Assembly: GCF_000772535.1 (NCBI RefSeq)
Contig: NZ_JSUM01000015.1
Location: forward strand, 1 to 64,000
Reading direction: 5' to 3'
From: Chelonobacter oris
Lineage (GTDB): Bacteria; Pseudomonadota; Gammaproteobacteria; Enterobacterales; Pasteurellaceae
DNA length: 64,000 bases
Below the pieces are notes generated by a model, which worked only from the letters and a program-made list of their open reading frames with translations, was not told where the DNA came from and did not search any database. How positions within the stretch are numbered: the first letter of the stretch is position 1; every line of letters begins with the position of its first letter. Below, one piece after another: positions 58,931 to 64,000 of this stretch. The position numbers and the translations under genes are program-made.

Positions 58931-59452
58931 TTATTTTCGCTTTAAATTAGCTAATACAGCGAACGGGTTTGGTTTTTCTGCTTCAGCAGGCAATTTGCCA
59001 AAAACCTGTTCAGCCACGGACACTTCACAGTGTTCAGGGTCATGCATCGGAACCAGCGGCAAGGAAAGCATTAATTCGTCTTCCACTATATCCCGCAAAT
59101 CTATTTCACCGAATTCGTTGAATTCTATCGGTTCGTAGATGTCAGGTAACACATCTGCCTGATCCATGTTGGACACCGGACTATAGCAAAAATCGCATTC
59201 CGATGTCACAGTAAAAGGCTTGTCGCAACGTTGACAAATCAGCTCTACTTCGACATCGGCGTGACCTTTAATCACCACCAGCCGTTGCGGATCGATTGAA
59301 AACGACAATGTAACTTGTGCATCGCTGAGCACACGACTGACCGACGTTTGCAGACGATCCAACTGGTTCGGCGCGTAGTAGCCTACATAATCCAAACGGC
59401 GCTGGGCATCTTTGACCGGATCGGCAGTCAGGGGAAGTTTAACCTTTTGCAT
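58931..59452 (-). CDS. yceD: YceD, large-subunit rRNA accumulation protein (DUF177)
   Basis: A 173-residue protein of the DUF177 family, needed for normal 23S rRNA accumulation in E. coli. The conserved start is [21 protein letters not shown] four-Cys zinc-like module lies in [20 protein letters not shown], and the C-terminus [15 protein letters not shown] is invariant. No Shine-Dalgarno is visible before ATG 59452 and a strong promoter ends only nine bases upstream, so the transcript may be leaderless. Confidence 0.93.
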   Translation of the reverse strand: MQKVKLPLTADPVKDAQRRLDYVGYYAPNQLDRLQTSVSRVLSDAQVTLSFSIDPQRLVVIKGHADVEVELICQRCDKPFTVTSECDFCYSPVSNMDQADVLPDIYEPIEFNEFGEIDLRDIVEDELMLSLPLVPMHDPEHCEVSVAEQVFGKLPAEAEKPNPFAVLANLKRK

Positions 59453-59461
59453 AGGGTGCGC

Positions 59462-59490
59462 ATATTAACTGTACAGACAAAAATAGTCAA
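59462..59490 (-). promoter_or_regulatory. yceD-rpmF-plsX-fab promoter
   Basis: On the minus strand TTGACT (59490-59485), spacer 17, TAATAT (59467-59462). Nine bases separate the -10 from the yceD ATG. Confidence 0.7.
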
Positions 59491-59574
59491 AAGGAATTGT
59501 GCATTTTTGCCAAGTTTTTTTAATCGCGCGGCGGTATGGTGCAAACCGCACTTCGGGTTATGTCGAAATCCGCA

Positions 59575-59603
59575 CTTACAGTGGCGTTGAAACTTGTTAT
59601 AAT
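59575..59603 (+). promoter_or_regulatory. psd promoter
   Basis: CTTACA (59575-59580), 17 bases, TATAAT (59598-59603), about 44 bases before the psd start codon. Confidence 0.65.
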
Positions 59604-59646
59604 CGCCGTTTATCGATCATATTACGACAACAGCAAGAGGCGACTT

Positions 59647-60567
59647 ATGACAACAAAAACCGCACGGAACCGCACTTGGCAGCATCTGAAAGTAGCGTTT
59701 CAATATCTGGTGCCGCAATTTGCCCTGACCCGTTTAGCAGGCTGGTTTGCCGAAAAACAGTGGGGCGTAGTGACCCATTTGGCGATTAAATCTTTCAGCG
59801 CTAAATATCAAATTAATTTGCAGGAAGCGGAAAAAACCGAGGTTAATCAATATGCTTCGTTTAATGAATTTTTTATCCGTCCGTTAAAGGCGACAGCGCG
59901 GCCGATCGACCGTGATGAAAGTGCGGTCTGCTTTCCGGCAGACGGGGCAATCAGCGAGCTGGGCGAAATTAACAACGGACAGTTAATTCAGGCGAAAGGC
60001 CATTTTTTCAGTTTGTCCGATTTGTTGGCGCAAGACGGTGAATTGATCTCGCTGTTTGAAAACGGCAAATTCGTCACCACCTATTTATCACCGCGCGATT
60101 ATCATCGGGTGCATATGCCGTGCGACGGCGTGCTGCGCAAAATGATTTATGTGCCGGGCGATCTGTTCTCGGTCAATCCGTTTCTGGCACAGCACATTCC
60201 TAATTTGTTTGCGCGCAATGAACGGGTGATCTGTTATTTTGATACCCCGTTCGGGGCGATGGTGCAGATTTTGGTCGGGGCGACGATTACCGCCAGTATC
60301 AGTACGGTTTGGGCCGGGATCATCAATCCGCCGCGCAGCGGCAAAATTCAGAGCCGGGAATATCTAAGCGAAGGGCATTCGGCGGTCAAACTAAAAAAAG
60401 GGGAGGAAATGGGCGCATTTCGTCTTGGTTCCACCGTGATCAATCTGTTCCAACAGGACGCAGTTGAATTTTTGGCTTCCTTGCAAGCCGGAAGTGCGGT
60501 GCAAATGGGCGCGGCGATGTCTCAAACATCACATGCCGCCTCCGCTACGCAACATTCATCAATTTAA
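59647..60567 (+). CDS. psd: Phosphatidylserine decarboxylase proenzyme
   Basis: Psd makes phosphatidylethanolamine at the inner membrane and matures by self-cleavage to a pyruvoyl enzyme. ATG 59647 with AGAGG gives 306 residues; the longer open frame upstream crosses the promoter and is rejected. The cleavage motif is LGST in [13 protein letters not shown]. The proteolytic Asp/His are in [14 protein letters not shown] and [16 protein letters not shown]. The tail after the pyruvoyl chain is slightly longer than in H. influenzae. Confidence 0.95.
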   Translation: MTTKTARNRTWQHLKVAFQYLVPQFALTRLAGWFAEKQWGVVTHLAIKSFSAKYQINLQEAEKTEVNQYASFNEFFIRPLKATARPIDRDESAVCFPADGAISELGEINNGQLIQAKGHFFSLSDLLAQDGELISLFENGKFVTTYLSPRDYHRVHMPCDGVLRKMIYVPGDLFSVNPFLAQHIPNLFARNERVICYFDTPFGAMVQILVGATITASISTVWAGIINPPRSGKIQSREYLSEGHSAVKLKKGEEMGAFRLGSTVINLFQQDAVEFLASLQAGSAVQMGAAMSQTSHAASATQHSSI

Positions 60568-60587
60568 TTAATCAGATAAGGACGATT

Positions 60588-61220
60588 ATGAGCGAGCAAT
60601 TTTTTGCACAAGTACAGCTGGACACCACCGAACAACACGGCAGCTACGGCATCGGCTTACAAATGGGGCAACAATTGTTGCAAAGCGGATTAAATATCAG
60701 TGTGGAAGCGGTTGCTAAAGGCATTTATGATGCGATTCAACAAAATGCGCCGGCGGTAGAATTGCAGCAAGTCAGTGCAGCGCTGCAACAAATGCAGCAG
60801 CAGGCGAGTGAGTTGCAACAGGCGCAATTTAAAGAAATTGAACAAGCGGGCAAAGATTTTCTGGTTGAAAATAAAAAGGCCGCCGGGGTAAAAGAGACGG
60901 AAAGCGGTTTGCAATATGAAATTTTGGTTGAGGGCGACGGGGCTGTGCCGAGCCGTCAGGATCAAGTGCGGGTGCATTATACCGGTAGCTTGATTGACGG
61001 CACGGTATTCGACAGTTCGGTACAGCGCGGCCAGCCGGCGGAATTTCCGGTCAGCGGTGTGATCAGCGGTTGGGTGGAAGCGCTTTCCATGATGCCGGTC
61101 GGTTCGAAATGGCGTTTGACCATTCCGCAGCATCTGGCTTACGGCGAACGCGGTGCCGGCGCATCGATTCCACCGTTCAGTACGCTGATTTTTGAAGTGG
61201 AATTACTGGATATTCTGTAA
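60588..61220 (+). CDS. fklB: FKBP-type peptidyl-prolyl isomerase FklB
   Basis: A 210-residue prolyl isomerase. The N-terminal dimerisation region ([20 protein letters not shown]) is followed by a Gln-rich helix. The C-terminal FKBP domain from about residue 100 shows [37 protein letters not shown], then [20 protein letters not shown]. No signal peptide, so FklB (cytosolic) rather than FkpA. It follows psd by 20 bases. Confidence 0.93.
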   Translation: MSEQFFAQVQLDTTEQHGSYGIGLQMGQQLLQSGLNISVEAVAKGIYDAIQQNAPAVELQQVSAALQQMQQQASELQQAQFKEIEQAGKDFLVENKKAAGVKETESGLQYEILVEGDGAVPSRQDQVRVHYTGSLIDGTVFDSSVQRGQPAEFPVSGVISGWVEALSMMPVGSKWRLTIPQHLAYGERGAGASIPPFSTLIFEVELLDIL

Positions 61221-61234
61221 TTTATTCAGTTTAG

Positions 61235-61265
61235 AAAACGGAGGCAGCAATGCCTTCGTTTTTTT
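61235..61265 (+). terminator. fklB terminator
   Basis: AAACGGAGGCA (61236-61246), loop GCAA, TGCCTTCGTT (61251-61260) with one G-T pair, then T through 61265. Confidence 0.85.
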
Positions 61266-61337
61266 ATCGCCGGAAATCGGCAATCGTTAGAAAAATGTTA
61301 TCCGGAATGTATTTTTCTGCAATAGAAATGTAGTGGC

Positions 61338-61363
61338 TACCCCTTAATAGTGAGCTAAATCAA
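61338..61363 (+). promoter_or_regulatory. Candidate NarP and FNR sites upstream of dcuB
   Basis: TACCCCT-TA-ATAGTGA (61338-61353) resembles a 7-2-7 NarP/NarL heptamer pair (first heptamer fits, second matches five of seven). GTGAG-CTAA-ATCAA (61350-61363) is an FNR site with one perfect half and 3/5 in the other. Overlap would suit FNR activation with nitrate repression. No strong -10 was found. Confidence 0.4.
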
Positions 61364-61445
61364 AACTTCATTACTTTACACTTGTTTGTAGAACGGGATT
61401 TTGTATCATAACCCCGATTATTCATTTTTTTACAAGGAAAAATAT

Positions 61446-62774
61446 ATGCTGTACTTGGAGTTTTTATTTCTCTTAATCATGCTCTATATCGGCAGCCGTT
61501 TCGGCGGTGTGGGCTTAGGAGTGGTTTCGGGAATCGGATTGTTGATCGAAGTGTTCGTGCTGCGTATGCCGCCGTCTTCGCCGCCGATTGACGTGATGCT
61601 GATTATTATCGCCGTCGTAACTTGTGCCGCCATTCTTGAAGCGGCGGGCGGTTTGAAATATATGCTGCAAATTGCCGAGCGGATTTTGCGCCGCAATCCG
61701 AAAATGGTCACGATTTTAGGGCCGTTGGTTACTTACATCATGACGTTGATGTTGGGAACCGGCCATGCGGTTTACACCATTATGCCGATTATCGGCGATG
61801 TGTCGCTGAAAAACGGCATTCGTCCGGAGCGTCCGATGGCGGCGGCTTCGGTCTCTTCGCAATTGGGGATTACCGGTAGTCCGATTTCTGCCGCAGTGGT
61901 TTACTATTTGACCCAGATTGTCGAATTACCGGGATATGAACACGTTACGTTATTAAGTATCGTTGCCGTGACCATTCCGGCAACATTGGCGGGGGTTATT
62001 GCCATGTCGCTTTACAGTTTGCGTCGCGGTAAAGATTTAAAAGATGATCCCGAATATCAGCGTCGCCTGAAAGATCCTGTCTGGAGCGATCGTATCGCCA
62101 ATACCACGAGCACAACCCTGAATGAAGTGCTGCCGAGTTCTGCCCGCAATGCGGTGTTATTGTTTATTTTGGCGTTGGCTGTCATCGTTGTCGTGGCGAT
62201 TTTCCCTGAAGTCAGAACGATTGGCGAAAGCAAAGCCATTTCAATGGGAATTATCATTCAGATGATGATGTTGGCGTTCGGCGGGATTATTTTGATTACC
62301 ACGAAAACCAATCCGCAAACCGTGCCGAACGGCGTGGTGTTTAAATCCGGTATGGTGGCGATGATTGCGATTTTCGGGATTGCCTGGATGAGTGACACCT
62401 ATTTCCAATATGCAATGCCGTCATTCAAGGCGGGCGTGACCGAAATGGTGGAAGCTTATCCGTGGACATTTGCTTTCGCCCTGTTTGCGGTGTCGGTGGT
62501 GATCAACAGCCAAGCGGCAACCGGACGTATGATGTTGCCGGTCGGTTTGGCAATCGGTTTGCCGGCGCCGTTGTTAATCGGGCTGCTGCCTGCAACTTAC
62601 GGTTACTTCTTTATCCCGAATTACCCGTCCGATATTGCCACGGTTAACTTTGACGTAACCGGCACGACGAAAATCGGTAAGTACTACTTTAACCACAGTT
62701 TCATGGTGCCGGGGCTTATCGGCGTTGTGGTTGCCTGTTTTGTCGGTTATACGTTGGCATACGCGATTATCTAA
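61446..62774 (+). CDS. dcuB: Anaerobic C4-dicarboxylate transporter, DcuB type
   Basis: A 442-residue membrane antiporter of the Dcu family exchanging fumarate or malate for succinate in fumarate respiration. ATG 61446 with AAGGAAA gives MLYLEFLFLLIMLYIGSRFG. Conserved segments: PPIDVMLIIIAVVTCAAILE, LMLGTGHAVYTIMPIIGDVS, GIRPERPMAAASVSSQLG, NSQAATGRMMLPVGLAIG and FNHSFMVPGLIGV in similar form. GTGHAVYT and RPERPMAA fit DcuB better than DcuA. It stands alone between two terminators. Confidence 0.92.
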   Translation: MLYLEFLFLLIMLYIGSRFGGVGLGVVSGIGLLIEVFVLRMPPSSPPIDVMLIIIAVVTCAAILEAAGGLKYMLQIAERILRRNPKMVTILGPLVTYIMTLMLGTGHAVYTIMPIIGDVSLKNGIRPERPMAAASVSSQLGITGSPISAAVVYYLTQIVELPGYEHVTLLSIVAVTIPATLAGVIAMSLYSLRRGKDLKDDPEYQRRLKDPVWSDRIANTTSTTLNEVLPSSARNAVLLFILALAVIVVVAIFPEVRTIGESKAISMGIIIQMMMLAFGGIILITTKTNPQTVPNGVVFKSGMVAMIAIFGIAWMSDTYFQYAMPSFKAGVTEMVEAYPWTFAFALFAVSVVINSQAATGRMMLPVGLAIGLPAPLLIGLLPATYGYFFIPNYPSDIATVNFDVTGTTKIGKYYFNHSFMVPGLIGVVVACFVGYTLAYAII

Positions 62775-62799
62775 GAGCGGATCCATTCAGCCAAAACGC

Positions 62800-62834
62800 A
62801 AAGTGCGGTTTCTAAAAGAAACCGCACTTTTGTT
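62800..62834 (+). terminator. dcuB terminator from facing uptake signals
   Basis: AAAGTGCGGTTTC (62800-62812) and GAAACCGCACTTT (62818-62830) form a 13-bp stem followed by TGTT. The near palindrome could also serve the convergent minus-strand gene. Confidence 0.75.
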
Positions 62835-62865
62835 ATCAGATAGATTCTAAGGATTGGCGATTTCT

Positions 62866-64000
62866 TCAACTAAAAATCAACGCATCATTCGGCATCTCAC
62901 GAATTTTTTGCGGTAAATCGCCGTTCATTCCCAAGGCTTGCGCCATCAATTGATCTTTTACCATCGGCAAATGGTTGGTGAGGTTCATGCCGACACCACG
63001 CAGCAGTTTTTTCAACGGATTGCTGCCGTTAAACAGGGATTTGAAGCCCTGCATGGCGGCCAGCATTTTTACTGCCTCGCTTTTGCGCCAGCGTTCATAA
63101 TGGCGCAGGTGGTACAATTCGCCGATGTCATTGTCTTGCAACAGGTTTTTTTCGATTTCCTGCGCCAGTGCCATTGCGTCCATAAACCCCAGATTGACGC
63201 CCAAACCGGCGAGCGGGTGAATGGTGTGGGCGGCGTCGCCGACCAAGGCAATGCGATTTTTGGCAAAATCACGTGCATAACGGGCGGTGAGCGGAATGGC
63301 ATGGCGTTGCCCGACTAATTTGCATAAGCCTAAATGATTGTCGAATGCCACAGTCAGCGCTTTATTAAACTCGATTTCATTCATGTTCAGGTGTTGCTCG
63401 GCAAGTTCAGGCGGCTGTGACCAGACAATCGAGCATAAGTGCGGTTGGTGTAACGGCAAAAATGCCAGAATCGAATCATGGCTGAAAATCTGGCGTGCGG
63501 TATTCAAGTGCGGTTCGGCGGTTTCGACATTGCACACTAGTGCGCTGTGGCCGTAGTCACGGAAATTCAGCGGAATATCCGCCTGTTGCCGCAGCCAGGA
63601 ATGGGCGCCGTCGGCACCGATCAATAATTTCGCCGTCAGTAGCGAACCGTCTTCCAGTGTCAGGACGGCGCATTGTTGATTGCCGACCGCACTTTTCGGT
63701 TTGCCGCCGATAATGTCGACATTCGCTTGCCGCGACACTTTTTGCCATAATTGGTGGCGAATCAGATGATTTTCGATAATATAACCCAATTGATCCAACC
63801 CCAGGGAATCGCTGTGAAACCGTATATTGGCGAAACTGTCTTTTTCCCAGACCGCCATCTGTCGGTAAGCGCAACAACGCCCTTGTATTAACGCCGGCCA
63901 GAGACCAAACTGTTGCAGCATTTTTTGGCTGGACAGATTCAGCGCACTCACCCGATGCGTGACGGTTTGTAGGGATTGGCTATCGGGCGGATTGGCTTCA
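62866..64000 (-). CDS. ubiI: FAD-dependent ubiquinone hydroxylase, UbiI/VisC-like, 5' end outside window
   Basis: Flavin monooxygenase of the UbiH/UbiF/UbiI group that hydroxylates the ubiquinone ring precursor. The frame is open to the window end (reading HRVSALNLSSQKMLQQFGLW just past the GTG at 63951), so the N-terminal FAD P-loop is missing. Visible are LLIGADGAHSWLRQQADIPL, LAFLPLHQPHLCSIVWSQ and the DG/GD motif RIALVGDAAHTIHPLAGLGV. YERWRKSEAVKMLAAMQGF resembles E. coli UbiI more than UbiH. About 45 N-terminal residues are expected outside. Confidence 0.88.
   Translation of the reverse strand, partial: EANPPDSQSLQTVTHRVSALNLSSQKMLQQFGLWPALIQGRCCAYRQMAVWEKDSFANIRFHSDSLGLDQLGYIIENHLIRHQLWQKVSRQANVDIIGGKPKSAVGNQQCAVLTLEDGSLLTAKLLIGADGAHSWLRQQADIPLNFRDYGHSALVCNVETAEPHLNTARQIFSHDSILAFLPLHQPHLCSIVWSQPPELAEQHLNMNEIEFNKALTVAFDNHLGLCKLVGQRHAIPLTARYARDFAKNRIALVGDAAHTIHPLAGLGVNLGFMDAMALAQEIEKNLLQDNDIGELYHLRHYERWRKSEAVKMLAAMQGFKSLFNGSNPLKKLLRGVGMNLTNHLPMVKDQLMAQALGMNGDLPQKIREMPNDALIFS

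Overview
The window is chromosomal DNA from a member of the Pasteurellaceae. The 9-mer AAGTGCGGT and its complement ACCGCACTT, the Haemophilus influenzae-type DNA uptake signal (USS), recur throughout, inside genes and as facing pairs between genes. Gene content and order (tuf-secE-nusG-rplKAJL-rpoBC, nudC-hemE-yjaG-hupA, ygiW-qseBC, yceD-rpmF-plsX-fab) fit this family. The USS type points to the Haemophilus/Aggregatibacter/Pasteurella/Basfia side of the family. I cannot name the species from sequence alone.

Layout. 1-13377: the transcription/translation supercluster: tuf (5' end off the window), secE, nusG, rplK, rplA, rplJ, rplL, rpoB, rpoC, with a visible rplK promoter, L1 operator, L10 leader region and rplL-rpoB attenuator. 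13390-19243: nudC, hemE, yjaG, hupA, then a DeoR-type regulator directly before glmS. 19562-24557: leucine operon leuABCD preceded by a leader peptide with five consecutive Leu codons and an attenuator. 24680-27641: a small membrane protein and ygiW-qseB-qseC with a CTTAA-N6-CTTAA repeat upstream. 27654-33690: a minus-strand run rnr, adhC, fghA, rlmB, HAD phosphatase, in which a formaldehyde-detoxification pair sits between rnr and rlmB.

33829-51288 is the accessory half. It holds a sulfate-ester island (Crp/Fnr regulator, Cys-type sulfatase, sodium/solute symporter, anaerobic sulfatase-maturing enzyme, TauE-like anion exporter). It also holds an OYE-like flavoenzyme facing an RclA-like oxidoreductase, a DsbA-like protein with a degenerate metallo-beta-lactamase-fold protein and a divergent LysR, a second MBL-fold protein with a divergent AraC/DJ-1 regulator, and hxlR/qorB. 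The most unusual locus is a three-gene operon of a small membrane protein, a class M sirtuin (SirTM) and a zinc macrodomain, i.e. a predicted reversible protein ADP-ribosylation module. It is followed by a decayed, AT-rich MFS transporter gene.

51319-64000 returns to core functions: rpsF-priB-rpsR-rplI, the fatty-acid cluster yceD-rpmF-plsX-fabH-fabD-fabG-acpP-fabF, psd, fklB, a DcuB-type dicarboxylate antiporter with putative FNR/NarP sites, and a ubiI-like ubiquinone hydroxylase cut by the window end. No rRNA or tRNA gene, CRISPR array, insertion sequence or prophage was recognised. All functional assignments rest on reading motifs and on remembered family sequences; no search was run.
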